Assembly: GCF_026213295.1 (NCBI RefSeq)
Contig: NC_079412.1
Coordinates: 17,996,234-18,060,233 of the forward strand
Reading direction: 5' to 3'
DNA: 64,000 nucleotides
Source: Gadus chalcogrammus
Taxonomy: Eukaryota > Chordata > Actinopteri > Gadiformes > Gadidae
Position 1 is the stretch's first letter; each line of letters starts with the position of its first letter. Under the pieces are notes generated by a model. It worked only from the letters and a program-made list of their open reading frames with translations, was not told the origin of the DNA and did not search any database. Positions 33,101-48,042 of the stretch are shown here, piece after piece. The translations under genes were made by a program, and so were the position numbers.

Positions 33101-36100
33101 CTTCCAATTTACCTGCACTGCCACCATTGCTGGATACTGCCCCCAGGTTGCCAGTAGTTCCCTCAGCTCCGTTAGTCCCTGCTCCGGCCTTGGTGTCTAA
33201 TTCTGAGGGGAGGAAGATGTTGTTTCCCCGCATGACCTCTTCCCCGTACACCACAAGTCACGCAACCACAACAGCACTTGCCCCTTCCTACTCGGGTTCG
33301 GCGCCCATTTCTGCGCTCCAGCAGATGGTCGATGGGTCAAGGTCCCATCCAGTGACATCGCGCTTCCCAGATCCATCAAAAGCGCCACCGGAAGTGTCAG
33401 GACCTTTGATAAAAAATGCCTCATCTCCTGCACCACCTAAACCTCGCTCTTTGGTATCTACACCTCCAAGATTAGTGCCCGCTTTTCCCTCTGCTGACGA
33501 CAAGTCGGTGCCCACACTCCAGCTTCAGACGTCACTGTCTCCTACGACCGAATCTGCTCATACTACTGCTCCAGCAACCACATTATCTCCAGCACAAGTG
33601 GACGCAGAACGGCTGGCACCCTCAGTCCAAGGTCCTGCATCCCAGCCCTTGTATTCCCTACCTCCTTCAACCACTGAAGCCTCCAGAACCTTTGTGTCTG
33701 CTCCCCCCCCCTTGGTGTCTTCGACTACTTCAGCAGCCGCTGCCTCTCCCTTGGCCCAAGCCAGTGCTGTGACGAAAGCCTCATCCAACAACATCCCTTC
33801 TCCACAAGCTCCCAAACCGCCGCCTCCAAAAACGGAGGAAGAGGATGGTGACGGTAGGGATGGGACCGGAGCAAGGCCCCCGCAGCGTGACACCGCTGCG
33901 GCCGACGACCGCAGCGCGGCCGACGAAGGGTCTTGTGACGACGCCTCTCAATCTGAGGACGAGTCGATGCTCCACAGCACCTCCAGAGTGGACCTCTCCA
34001 GCTCAGAGATGGAGGACACGTCTCAGATGGACGGCGACGGCTCACACGTGAACGAGTCCACTCGCATGGACGACAGCTCATTCATGGCGGAAGAAGCGTC
34101 TCAGTTCGACCGCACCTCTCACTCGGAGGAGGAGCCCTCTGGGGTGGCCGACTCGACCCTGGATAGCCACGCTTCCTCCTCCTCGGAGGAGGAGGAGTTT
34201 GAGGATAGCCGGGCAGAAGAGAGCTCTCAAGCAGACGAGACCAAGGCCAGCGGTGTGAGCACCAGGGATGCTACGCTGGACTCCTCCCTGAACAGCACCT
34301 CTCAGCTCGAGGAATCCAACGTTGACTCGCTGCAGATGGAGCTGTCCAACGTGGACTCGTCGCAGATCAATACCTCTGTCGCAGACTCAACCGGACCACT
34401 TCACACATCAACTCAAGGTACACAGCCAATACTTTCACTTAGTGGTTATCATTTCAAAAATGCTTTTGAATATTGGATAAGGCCAATGTTTCTTTAAAAG
34501 GCGTATTATTCTCCCTTGAAATTGCTTTTGTGCTTTCTATGAATCAAGACAACATTCCTTGTTTATATGATGTATAGTGCCGGTAAATGTGTGTATGTAT
34601 ATATATATATAACGATATCATCTTCTTGGGTTGTTTAAGCAGAATCTGAAGATGAGGCGGCCAATGCATGTGACCTACCTGACTCTGCTGGACCTATTGG
34701 TGATAAAGCCGCTGTTACTGAGGCCACGCCTGGCCCTGCTTCAAAGATAATGGAAGAGGAGATCACGGCCCTGATGGAGGCCCCTGACCCACCTCGGGTC
34801 CCGCCCCTCACCATCAAAACATCCCCTGCCTCCGGGAGGCCGGTTAAAACACCAGGGAAACCCCGGAAACCCCGGACTCCCAAGGCCTCCACTCCAGGTA
34901 GCCCACCAGCTAGACACGGTCTGCATTCAGACCTGTGTGTTTGGCTGCTCTTTTGTGTATTCGTCTTTCGAGGACATCCTTTGTATATGTTATAGCAAAT
35001 TTGTTAACAAAATAAGGAATACAAAAATAGGCTATGACATCTTTTACTTTTGTGTCGGAATGTCTTATGATATAAAACGGTTTTATTTCCAGCGGCCGCC
35101 CCAGCGGAGAAGGCCCCGCGTAAGCCCCGGGCCAGAACGCCGAAGGTGGAGAAGATCAAGAAACCCAAGGCGGCGGAGGCCAAAGCAGACGAGGGAGCCA
35201 AGGTGAAGGGCGCGGGCCGGAAGAGGAAGAAGCCCCTCAAGGAGGAGGCGAAGGACGCGTCGGACGTCTCCCAAACGGCGGGGCCACCCACAGGAGAGTT
35301 GGACCCCATTTCGGCCATCATCGAGGCCGTGCTCGCCAGGGCTTCAGAAGCCAGCTCTGCCGACGAGACCCTGAAGAAGCCGAAGAAGGCGAAGAAACAA
35401 GGTCAGGAAGGAAGTGCGGCCAAGGTGCCCAAACTCCAGGCCGACGCCACAGAGGAGGAAGTGGAAAACGATGCAGATGACAGCTCCACTGCAGGTGATT
35501 CAGGTTATGAAGTGTGATTTTAGATGGTTGAAAGTGCAGCAATAAGGTCAAATGGTTGTAATATGGCTGTCAATGTAGTGACTTTAACATTCACTGTCAT
35601 GTCCTTCCTCACACAGGAGAGTCCAATAGACGGAGGGTCGCAACTGAGGAGCAGGTGCAGTTCCCTCTGTTGCACGGGTAAAATGCTTTGATGATTTTTG
35701 TTACTTTTTTTATTACTATTATTGATAATGTGTGATGTTGCTTTGTCTACCTGTGGCCTACCCCAAAAACTCTTAATTTGTCAAATGATCTGTCCCGATA
35801 CTTCATCATCATTGATCTGTTGTAGAAGGTGAAGGGATGGCTGATGCGGTCCCAGCAATATGTTTTAAACCTGCTCCCTGTTACTCCTGACCTGTAGATG
35901 GAGGAGGGAGATCCGTGTGAAGAAGACGGAGAGCCGGATGAAAGGGGAAACCTGGTACTACACTCCCTGTGGCCGAAGGATGAAGCAGTTCCCGGAAATC
36001 ATCAAAGTATGCTTGTTCCATGACATTACCAAGGAACGACCTCCCAACGGCAATGGCATAAATTAACACTGATCCTCCCCCTTCCTTCCTTCCTTCCGAC

Positions 36101-39100
36101 AGTACTTGAAAAGGCACCAGGATAGCGTGGTCTCCAGGGAACACTTCAGCTTCAGCCCCCGCATGCCCATAGGAGACTTCTACGAAGAGAGGGAAACACC
36201 CGAGGTCTGCATCCCCACAACCTTTGCCTGTCGCCCTAGTGCCAGTTTCTACTTAAACAGTGTGGGCTCCAGCGCTGTTTGCTACACCCACACAGGCATT
36301 GACCTCCACAGTGTGTTCTCACAGGGCAAGACGTGGGTGCTGCTGGCGAACGAGGAAGTTCCTTCCATCATCATGGCGATCACCGGCCGCCGCGGCCGAC
36401 CGCCCAACCCGGACAAGGAGAAGCCCCGCAGGGTCCGAGCCCCGAAGGGGGGGCAAGTGCGGCGCCCTGGCAGACCCCCCAAACCCAAGATGGTGGACCT
36501 GCTCAGCAAAGTGGACGCCAAGCTGTTGAAGCGCCTGGAGGCCAAAGGTGAGAGGACGGAGTTTGTTTTCATTGCAGTATCTTTTATTATAATTCACCAG
36601 CTTTCTTGGCCCGATGAGGCTTTTATTTGATTCGTCACTCGTATTTTTTAATATATCCATTTTCAGAAGCAATTACGGAGGAGGATAAAGAGAAAATCGC
36701 AAAAATCAAGAAGAAAATGAAGAGAAAGGTCTGTGGAACTTAAAACTTGTCTCAAAAAATGTATTTTTAAATGATGCTGCTGCCACTCAACCCATCCTTT
36801 TGTTGACCCTTCAAGGCGAGAATGAAAAGAAAGGAGGATAACAAGAATAAGAAGATCCGAGACGAGAAGAAGAAAGCAAAGGTATGAATCATAATTTGTT
36901 AAAACACCGAGAGCGATGATGTCTTCGACCTTCACGTCAGCAAAACCAATCCCACTGACCCCCTTTCCTGTTGGTCGTAGCTGGAGAAGGAGCAGGTGGT
37001 GAGTGACCAAGCAGCCACCTCTGAACCAACCAACGGCGTCGCCCCGCCAGCCGACTCGACGAAAGCCAACGAGTCTCAGCAGGAGCCCAAGAAGACCAGA
37101 AAGAAGAGGACCAAGGCCGTGGCCCCGGCTCCCGTGCAGCAGACGGACGAGGAGAGGATCGCCCAGGGCAAGAGGGTGCTGGGGGCCCGCAGCAAGGCCA
37201 AGGCCCTGGCCAAGGCCCAGGCGGAGGCGGAGGCCGCCGCCCAGGCCGCCCTGACGGCCAAGCGGGCCGCAGAGAGGCGGGCGGCGGCCCAGAGACGACT
37301 GGAGGAGAGGAAGAGGCAGCAGACCATCTCTGACGAGCTGAAGAAGCCCACAGAGGACATGTGCCTCACCGACCACAAGGTGACCGTCGTCTTTTAGTTC
37401 AAAAACACAGATTTAGCACATTTACCGTCTCCGGCCTTGACCCGCAAGGAGAAAAGCCTGTTTGACCGTGATCTTCAAACCCTCTCCTCTCCCCAGCCTC
37501 TCCCTGAGCTCTCTCGCATCCCCGGGGTGGTGCTCTCGGGCGCCGCCTTCGCTCACTGCCTGACGGTGGTGGAGTTCCTGCATGGCTACGGCAAGGTGAT
37601 AGGCCTCAACATTCCCAAGGACATTCCCAGCCTGGCCACCCTCCAGGAAGGCCTGCTGGGGCTGGGCGAGGGGCAAGGCGAGGTACAGGATCTGGTGCTG
37701 AAGCTGCTGGAGGCGGCCTTGCACGACCCCGGCCTGTCCTCCTATTACCAGGTATGTGGGACTGAACGGAAGTCAGTCAGTCAGTCAGTCAGTCAGTCAG
37801 TCAGTCAGTCAGTCAGTCGGTCGGTCAGTTACGCCGCGTTCACACTGCATTCGTCCTTCGACGTATCTCATTGAGTTTCCATGGGGCGCTTTCGTTATGC
37901 ATTGTGGGTCCGTCCGTACTTGGACTCCCAAGGAAATCGCCTTTGTGATTCAACCCGGGAAAAACACATGGATATGTCAAAAAGACAGCCGGCAGCGGGA
38001 AATTAAAAAATGCTATGCGATAACAAGCAGGTTAAAAGCCTTCTTTGTTCGATACAATTATTATTATTTTTTATATAAAATATTTTTTCTTTTGAAAGAA
38101 ATGTGGAATCGATTAGGATTGTTTTTTAGTCACCTAATCGTTTATATTTATATCCACACCTCGGCTTTGTTAGTGGGAAGTGATTTTGATTTGCATTCTG
38201 CGTCTTCAAAGACTACTCCCCTATACATCAGACATGCAAACATCCGTCGACGGACGTGTGCATTGTGAACGCGGCGCTAAGCACACATCAGTCGATGTGG
38301 GTCATCTTGAAGCCTAGATGAGTCCTCATTGACACGATTGTTTCCTGACCCTCTCCTCTTCCTCCCGGCCGCCAGTCGGTGAAGATCCTCGGGGACAAGC
38401 TGGCGGACCTGGAGCTGACCCGCAGCACCGTGTCGGAGCCCCTGCGGCTCTTCCTGGAGTCCCACGGCTACGACCTGGAGGTGTGTGACACGCTGAGGAC
38501 CAAGACGTTCCACGCCCTGGCGCCCGACACCAAGGCCTCCATCCTGGGCTTCCTGGTGGAGGAGCTGAACGGCAGCAACATCGTCATCAGGTTAGGGCGG
38601 GGGACTTGGCGGGGCCTTTGATATTAACTCTTTGTGGGCGTTGCGATTTATTTATTTACTTATTCCAATTACTTTATTTTTTTCAATGGTTAAAAACATA
38701 TTAATCCGCTTATATTTATATGATGTTTGCGCTACAGGATATTGATATAATTAAACGAAATGACAATATCTGGGAAACGACAGCAATGTCATTCTGCAGC
38801 CTTAGTGTGTGTATGTATATTGACGTCGTGTCGGTCACCCTCAGAGGCCTGTTGTATGACCGGCGGTGTCTCGATCCGTTTCAGTGACATCGACAACACC
38901 CTGGAGAACATGGCCACCTACAGGAAGAACAAGTGGATCATCGAGGGGAAGTTGCGAAAGTAAGACCCGCGCCGATCCCTCGCAACCGGAAGAATCTCTA
39001 AGCGTTCCCCGCCTTAACGGTTCCTGTTCTGACCCGTCCTCCCAGGCTGAAGTCGGCCCTGGCCCGGCGCACGGGCCGCTCGGAGGAAGACCTGGGCCTG

Positions 39101-42100
39101 GAGGAGAGGCGGCGCAGCACCCGGGTGGCGGAGGACGAGGCCACGGAGGACAGCGGCCTGCTGCAGGACCGGGCCAGCCGCCGCGCACGCAAGGAGGAGC
39201 CCAAGCTGAGCGACGTGCGTGTCTGTCCCCCCTGCTCCTTGGCTGGGTCGTTGATTTGGGGGGAGGTGGTGGAGGTGGTGGTGGTGGTGGTGATTATTAA
39301 CAGCTTTTTTTTTTTTTTCCTCCCCGGCAGAGCGAGAGCCCGACAAACGCCAGCATTCCAGAGCTCGAAAGGCAGATCGATAAGCTCACCAAGGTAAAGC
39401 CGGGGCGAGAAAGGAACACGGTGCCCTCTCGATAAGATAAGCTTGTGCTTATTATTGGGATTAGTACTAATTATGAATGTACATCTCACAATGTCCTCGC
39501 AGCGCCAGCAGCTCTTCCGGAAGAAGCTGTTGCAGTCGTCCCATTCCATGCGGGCCGTCTCTCTGGGACAGGACCGCTTCCGCCGCCGGTACCTGGCGCT
39601 GCCGCACCTCGGGGCCATCCTGGTGGAGGGGCCCGAGGAGCTCCTGTGTGAGTCTCGTGGGAGACCACCCGTGATCCTCATCTCGTGCGCTTTGTGTTTC
39701 TGGATCTGTAAACGTTTCTTTCCCCCCCTCTCTCGTCTCGACAGCATCCGAGGAGGTCCTCGTGGCCGAGGTGCCCGTCACTCTGCTGAAGAGGGAGCCC
39801 AAGGTGGAGGAGACCCCCACGCCTACCTCTCCCCCCGCCGCCGCCTCCCCTACGGCCCCTCCCAGCGTCAAGCCGCCCACCTCCTCGCCGGACGAGACCC
39901 TGGACGACGACGGGCTCCCGGGCACGGCGTCCCTCATGAGCCAGCCCCGGGGCCGCGGCCGGCCCCGCAAGATCAAGCCGGAGGTGGAGCTGCACCTGCG
40001 CACCGCCAAGATCCGCCGGCGCCGGCGGAGCAGCGCCCGCTCGGGCGGTGAGGACGGGCCCGGCTCGCCGGCCGGCGCCGGCAGGGACCTCGCGCACACG
40101 GCCTTCAAGAGCTCGCTCACGCAGGAGCCGTACGCCAACGGCACGGCGACGGGGGACGCGCCCGGCGGCCAGCGGCCCGAGGACAGCGTGAAGGAGACGG
40201 CCGAGAGGCGGGGCCAGTGGTTCAACCTGCTGCCCAAAGAGCCGTGCGACGCCAGCTCTCTGACGGAGCCCCAGGGGCCCGCCTCGCCCAGCACGCCCCG
40301 GGTCCCCGTCTGCACGCTGCCGGCCGAGCTCGCCGCCTCCCTGCTGCAGGTGAGAGGAGCGAGGAGGGCTGGCCCTGGAAGCCGTGTGTCCATTAGTTAG
40401 TTCTTCATGATTTGACGGGGCTGTGGACTCCGTGATAATCAGTGTTTTCCTTGCAGTCGGAATCGGCCCTCCCGGGTCAAAGTCCCACCGAGGCGGTGAC
40501 CACCCCACAGGGCGGCCTCACCGATCCCCTCGTCTCTTCTGCCGCCGATCCCGCTACCACTCCTCCCGCCCCTGCTCCTCCCCTTCTCTCCTCTCCCGCT
40601 CTAGACCCCACGCCCACGGCCACCCCCGCGACCCCCACCACGCCCTCCCGGCCCGTCCGCCGGCGCCGGAGGGGCAGCCGAGGGAGCAGCCCCGCCCGGA
40701 GAGGGGCGCGCAACGCGGCCGCCAAGCGCCGCGGACGCCCGCCCAACACGGTGTTCCAGGAGCTGGAGCAGCAGTACTTCACCCAGATGGTGGTCAAGCC
40801 CATCCCCAAGGGTAAGGAGGCGCCCTATGGGCGGGATCTCACCATACCATACAACCAGGGCTTTTATACTATTATGCGTTGCGATCCTGTTCATATTATT
40901 ATAATTTTTTTGGTGCGATATCTTTTTTTATTTTATGGGGATTGACGTTGAGTTCTGCAGTTGAGGTCATTTTTTTTTATGAAGTTGACGGAACAGAACA
41001 CAGTTTATGTAAGCCGACTATTGGTGAATACACTAGTCACATCTGTAGGACGGCACCAGTATTCTGCCTCCAGTAAGATAATACTGACGTTGGTGACTTT
41101 AGGATAATTAGGCAGAGGCGGAGAATCCCAAGTCTAAAAATTAATCCATTTTAATTCCTTTCTCCCCATCCCTACGAGTAAGCCTCACTCGCCCCATCCT
41201 CCCTCAACATACACTTACACAATAATTAAAGAAAATTAACATTCATTTTAAAGGCTCTCGCCACACCGACATCATTCTCCCACACCGCACAAACTGACTG
41301 AACATTACTGAACATTGTAATAAATAATCCTTGAGGAATGTGTCGGCCAACGTTGGGAATGGTTTGGGTTGGACCCTCACGCTTTGACTCTGGTTCCCCA
41401 TGACAGTGATGGTGCGTGGCTGGTGGGTGATCCGGGACGCAGAGGAGCTGCAGGCCACCCTGCGTGCTCTCAACCCCAGGGGCATCCGGGAGAAGGTGCT
41501 CCACAAGCACCTGGCCAAGCACATGGAGAACCTGAGCCTGATGTGCACCAAGGCTGTCGCTGGTGAGCGGGAAGCGGTGGGGAAGGAAGAGGACCGTTAA
41601 CTTTTGGTGAGAAAGCACGTGGTTGAAGTTGTGTGTTTTTTTCTCTGCCCAGACCCCATATTCCAGGTGAAGACTGAGGAAGGCGGGTCCCTGATGGAGG
41701 CTCTACAGAAGCCGTGGCAGGTGCAGGAGAGGATGCTGGAGGTGGACGTCAACGCCCTCCAGTGGGTGGAGGAGCTGGAGCAGAGAGTGATCACCGCAGA
41801 CCTACATCTCAAGGTGACTTTTTGTTTTTTGTTTCGTTTCCAGCAACGCAAACTGCTTGTTAGATTTGGTTTGAATCAAGGACATGTTGTAGGACCCAAA
41901 TTGAAGGCAGAATTCAAATGACAGAAACATCATCTGAGAAATGGTAACGATGCCAGTTCTGCAGTGACAGCCAATGTCCAGGTGGGGGTGCCAGAGGCTC
42001 TTTGACGGGCTGTAGGTTTAGAAGCCAAAGGTCAAAGCGCTGCATGAGAACCCCATTGAGAAACCTTTTTGTTTCTCCTCAAGGTGGCTCCTCAGAGCGT

Positions 42101-44643
42101 CCTGAAAACAGAGTCTTCAGAGGTCGTGGACCCGGACGCACCAGTGGCAGAATTCCAGGTAGAGCGATTTAAACCAAAGCCGATCTTATGCACTCCTATG
42201 TACACACTGCATGAAACGTAAATAAACCTTTGAGATGGAACATCGCTGAGGATTTGGCAATGATGTATCATTCAAATCCTACCCTATCCATGTCATCCAT
42301 TCTCTAATCTCTCATGTCCTGACTCTGTCTTCCCCCTCTCCCCCACAGGCCTACACGGCGCCCGAGCCGGACTCGACGCGGGACGACCTGCAGTACTACG
42401 AGCACGAGGTGGACCCGCGCGACGACTGGACGGTGCGCACCAAGAAGGAGTGGTCGGACCTGCCGCGCGTGGCCACGCACGCCCTGGACCTGGCCGTGCT
42501 GCGGCTGGCCAACCTGGAGCGCAACATCGAGCGGCGCTACCTCAAGGAGCCGCTGTGGAACACGGCCGAGGTGATGCGGCTGGCCCCCGTCACCACCACG
42601 CCCGGGGAGGCCCCGCCCATGGACGTCATGAGGTGAGGCCGAGCTATACGCGCTTCAAGCACGCGCTACACACACGCGCGTGCGCTACACACATGATGCA
42701 CGTACAAACGGTTGTTTAATTTTTGTTATTCTGTAGCAGCCCTGTCTTAAATAGCTTTCATATCATCACATTTAAGGTGATTGATGATAATATAAAGTGT
42801 ATCAGATGAAGACAACGTACGTAAGGTTTGTTTTTATGTAGTTTACACATTTTATTAATTTATGATCGTGCCGTCGGTTGTTTAGCAACGCACACTTTTA
42901 TTTGTGTACCCCCCAAGGGGCGCACCAATAATTCCCCCCGCCCCCCAGGTACAATTATCTCTTTGTTGATCGGACCCCCCCAGGCAGCGGTTCCATGCGC
43001 CTCCCTCTCTTAATTCCGTTATTAATTATCTCCGGGCTCCGTCGTACCTCCTGCTCCCGCCCTGCAGGGGGCCTCGGCCCTCACGAGAACCACCGCAACA
43101 CGGCCCACCCTGGACTGGTTCTTGTTTACCCGCTTCCACTAACCCTCTCTGTCGTCCTCTTCCTCTGGTCCTCCCCCTCCCTCCCTCCCTCCCTCCAGCC
43201 TGGAGAGTGAGATCACCCCCCGCCTGCGGACCTGGAGGCAGGCTCTGGACCGCTGCCGCAGCGCCCCCCAACTGTGCCTCTGCATACTGCAGCTGGAGAA
43301 GGCCATCGCCTGGGAGAGATCGGTGGTCAAACTGGTGAGTTGTTCTCCTCCTCTGGTGTCGTGGATGGTGGACCACGACGCCCCCCTCCCCCCCCCTAAC
43401 GAGCGCTCATTGTGTGGGTCCCCATCACCAGAACTGCCAGGTGTGCAGGAAGGGGGACAACGATGAGTACCTGCTTCTGTGCGACGGCTGTGACCGCGGC
43501 TGCCACATGTACTGCCTCCGGCCCAAGGTCACGCAGGTGCCCGAAGGAGACTGGTTCTGTCCCACCTGCACTGCCAAGGTCAGGCTCCCTTCGGTCGCCG
43601 TGGCAACGACGAGCCAGGGCAGAATAGAACACAGATGGGTGGTTGGTTATGCACTAAGGGGGGGCGGCGGGGGAGGGAAATCAAGAGTCATTCTTCCGTA
43701 ATTTTCGGGAACGTACCGCGGGCCGCTGAGATTGCCTCTGATTGGTCTGATTGGTCCAATTGGTGAGCCTGGCCGTCTCTAACGTGTCATTTGTCCGTCA
43801 GGAGGACGGTGAGTCACCGGGGAGCCAGCGCTCGGCCAAGAAGCGCACCCGGCTGAAGAAGAGGCGGTACGAGGACGACAGCTCGGACGAGGAGACGGCG
43901 CCGCGCCGCCTCGTCGGCATGGCGACCAGGCACAAGGACACGCCGCCGTCTGCGCCCTCCTCCTCCTCCCGTTACTGCGGCGACGCCGCCGCCGCCACAG
44001 CTGGGATCTCGCCAGCCAAGCGTCGCCGAATGACCACCCGTAATCAGCCGGACCTGACCTACTGCGAGTGAGTGGTCGCTACCCGACCCCCCCCCCGTCC
44101 CCGTCCCCCGCAGCCAATCAGAGGACGGCCCCTACTGGGGCCCAACGACGAGGACAAAGATTATAGTTGTGATCATTTAGACCGATCATTGTGATTGTCA
44201 GCTTGTTGATTCCAACATTCTGTGGGGCTTTGCTTTAGTTGCTTTTTTAAAATGCTATAACAATAACTGAATTGCGGATGGTAATTTGATTTTAATTTAA
44301 CGGGCGTTCAAAATCTGTCTTAATTCACCTTATTGCAAAGGCCAAAATTACACATCTGATTAATCTGCCATTAATCGTGCAGCCCTACTATAAAACAATG
44401 CATATTTAAAAAAAAGACCCGGAGCAAGTCGTACCTGCTCCATCTCCTGAGATGGTAGTACCATTCTGACCGCTGTGTGTGTCGTGAAGGATCATCCTGA
44501 TGGAGATGGAGGCCCACGCCAGCGCCTGGCCCTTCCTGGAGCCCGTCAACCCCCGCCTGGTGCCCGGCTACCGCCGCATCGTCAAGACCCCCATGGACTT
44601 CCTCACCATGCGGGAGAGGCTGCTGCAGGGAGGGTGAGCTCAG

Positions 44644-44674
<31 letters not shown>

Positions 44675-45365
44675 CGGCGCCGGTCCTTCTGGCTCCACAT
44701 AGTGGAGGGGGTTGGGCAGAGTTCGTTACACTCAGCAGACGCTTTTATCTAAAGCGACTTACATTCATACACATTCACACGTCGACGGCAGGGTCGTCCA
44801 TACAAGGGGCCAGCCGGTTCAACGGGCGCAGTTAGACTCGGGTGTTTTGGTGTCTTGCTCGGGGACACCTCGACGCTAAACCAGGAGAGCCGGGGAACCA
44901 GCAACCTCCCGCTTACAAGTCCACCCTCTGTGCCGGCTGAGCCAGGCCGACCCCCGTTGTGTAGGGATACACACCGCTAGGATAATCAGGAGACCTCTGA
45001 CATGACGACTTTTACAACTTGTTTTGAATACGGATAAGGAGAAAATACTGAGAGCATTCTCAATGCGTCACGAACACACGTTGGGATACTTCATTGGGAC
45101 CTCCATCGCCGCCATACTATAGCCGCGTGAAGGTTGAATTCTCTGCGTGCTCTCCGTCCCGTCACTGACCCTATCCCCCCCCTGCCCCCATGCTATGATC
45201 CTCAGGTACTGTAACTGCGAGGAGTTTGCGGCGGACGCCCAGCTGGTGTTCAACAACTGCCAGCTGTTCAACGAGGACACGTCGGAGGTGGGCGTGGCCG
45301 GGCACGCCATGCGCATCTTCTTCGAGAACCGCTGGGCCGAGTTCTACGACAACAAGGACAAATGA
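30160..45365 (+). CDS. baz2a: BAZ2A/TIP5, large subunit of the NoRC nucleolar remodelling complex
   Basis: With SNF2H it silences rDNA repeats in the nucleolus. Exons: 30160-30289, 30854-31729, 32558-34417, 34643-34897, 35093-35494, 35617-35677, 35898-36006, 36103-36204, 36325-36547, 36667-36728, 36816-36881, 36981-37379, 37497-37751, 38376-38590, 38885-38959, 39046-39214, 39331-39393, 39503-39647, 39745-40349, 40457-40811, 41407-41562, 41653-41813, 42084-42158, 42349-42632, 43199-43334, 43432-43578, 43802-44067, 44490-44633 and 45206-45365. They give 2,651 codons in phase (human 1,905). Start MEANNHFNYG matches human. Domains: Gln/His- and Ser/Pro-rich N-terminus; TAM/MBD about 1180-1265 (GETWYYTPCGRRMKQFPEII); AT-hooks near 1300, 1890 and 2115 (GRGRPRK, KRRGRPPN); DDT about 1516-1580; WHIM motifs; PHD 2414-2462 (CDGCDRGCHMYC); bromodomain about 2551-2645 (FNNCQLFNEDTSEVG). 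Extra length lies before the TAM domain. Confidence 0.95.
37772..37827. repeat. (GTCA)n tetranucleotide repeat
   Basis: GTCA units, the last few GTCG, lie in a baz2a intron just inside the donor at 37,752 and directly abut a MITE-like element. Confidence 0.9.
37828..38280. mobile_element. Non-autonomous DNA transposon (MITE) in a baz2a intron
   Basis: Terminal inverted repeats of about 35 bp flank about 450 bp without coding potential. The left end begins TTACGCCGCGTTCACAC (from 37,829). The right end, read on the opposite strand, begins TTAGCGCCGCGTTCACA (from 38,280). Both then contain GTCC and TCGACG with mismatches. The TTA/TAA at the borders would fit a 3-bp target duplication as in PIF/Harbinger elements, but family assignment is uncertain. 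It lies wholly inside the intron 37,752-38,375. Confidence 0.75.
44644..44674 (+). repeat. Poly-G tract just inside a baz2a donor
   Basis: A run of about 30 G residues starts about ten bases after the donor of the first bromodomain exon (exon end 44,633). It could form G-quadruplex structure on the transcript. Length in an assembly is error-prone. Confidence 0.8.
44705..44950. repeat. Dispersed teleost repeat (SINE-like) in a baz2a intron
   Basis: Contains the motif CAGCAGACGCTTTTATCTAA followed by AGCGACTTACATTCA. Further on are GTGTCTTGCTCGGGGACACC and a block ending in an AACCAGCAACCTCC / GCTGAGCCAGG pattern. These conserved stretches recur throughout fish genomes as a dispersed repeat. 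I do not assign a named family. Confidence 0.6.
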
Positions 45366-47119
<1,754 letters not shown>

Positions 47120-47897
47120 AACCACGACTAGTAGAGAGTAAAAAAACTTCTTCATGAGACACAAATCAGGCCATGAATGAGAACCGCCACTGCTAAATAT
47201 TGCTTATTTCTATCATTGTTTGATTATTTTAAATAGGAGTTCGATTTTATTATAAGCATGTGAACACAATTTTAACGTTCTTAATTATCTTCTGGGATTA
47301 GAATCTGATTCGGGGTTGCATGTGCGAGCTAAATATGAGAAGAATTTATAATAACAAATATTTATCTAATATTCAAATTACAGAACACAAGTCAAGAAGA
47401 CTGTAATTTGATTATAACAAATGTCTGCATTTTCATTGAGGGTGTGGGATGCTGCAAAGACATTTTTAGCCGTTCGTTTAGAGAAACCATATTGACCTAC
47501 TTCAGTCATTGAAGAGTTGTGTGCTGCACTTTATTCAGTATGTGAATTAATAGCAAAATATAAGGACAAAAATATCCATGACAAGGAGCTAACCCTGTTA
47601 CAAATGAAATCCAGACTTATCCTGTATATGTTAGCACATTTTTATTTTAGCTGAAAAACGTACCAAGTTATATTTGCAGCACCTATTTAAAAAGCCCCAA
47701 ACGTACATTACAGTCAACATTATATAATGGAAACATTTATTAATTCATTATGTATCCATATAAGTAGGGTTAGGTGCAGTGGGATGTTGCAGCAGGTTGG
47801 AGGTCGTGTCCAAGCTGCATATTGCAGGGTAAGGCCCTAGCATCACAAGCTAAAAGCCCCCCCACTAGGGTGTAGACACACTGGGGGAGGCTCACAC

Positions 47898-48026
47898 TTC
47901 TGAGCCGTGGACACGTCGACCCGACAGAAGGTGTGTGTCCTTCTGAGCCGTGGACACGTCGACCCGACAGAAGGTGTGTGTCCTTCTGAGCCGTGGACAC
48001 GTCGACCCGACAGAAGGTGTGTGTCC
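47898..48026. repeat. Three exact 43-bp tandem units
   Basis: The unit starts TTCTGAGCCGTGGACACGTC and ends with GAAGGTGTGTGTCC. Copies start at 47,898, 47,941 and 47,984 and look identical. Each contains short self-complementary parts (GTGTCC versus GGACAC; GTCGAC). Confidence 0.95.
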
Positions 48027-48042
48027 TTCTGAGGGGAGCGTA

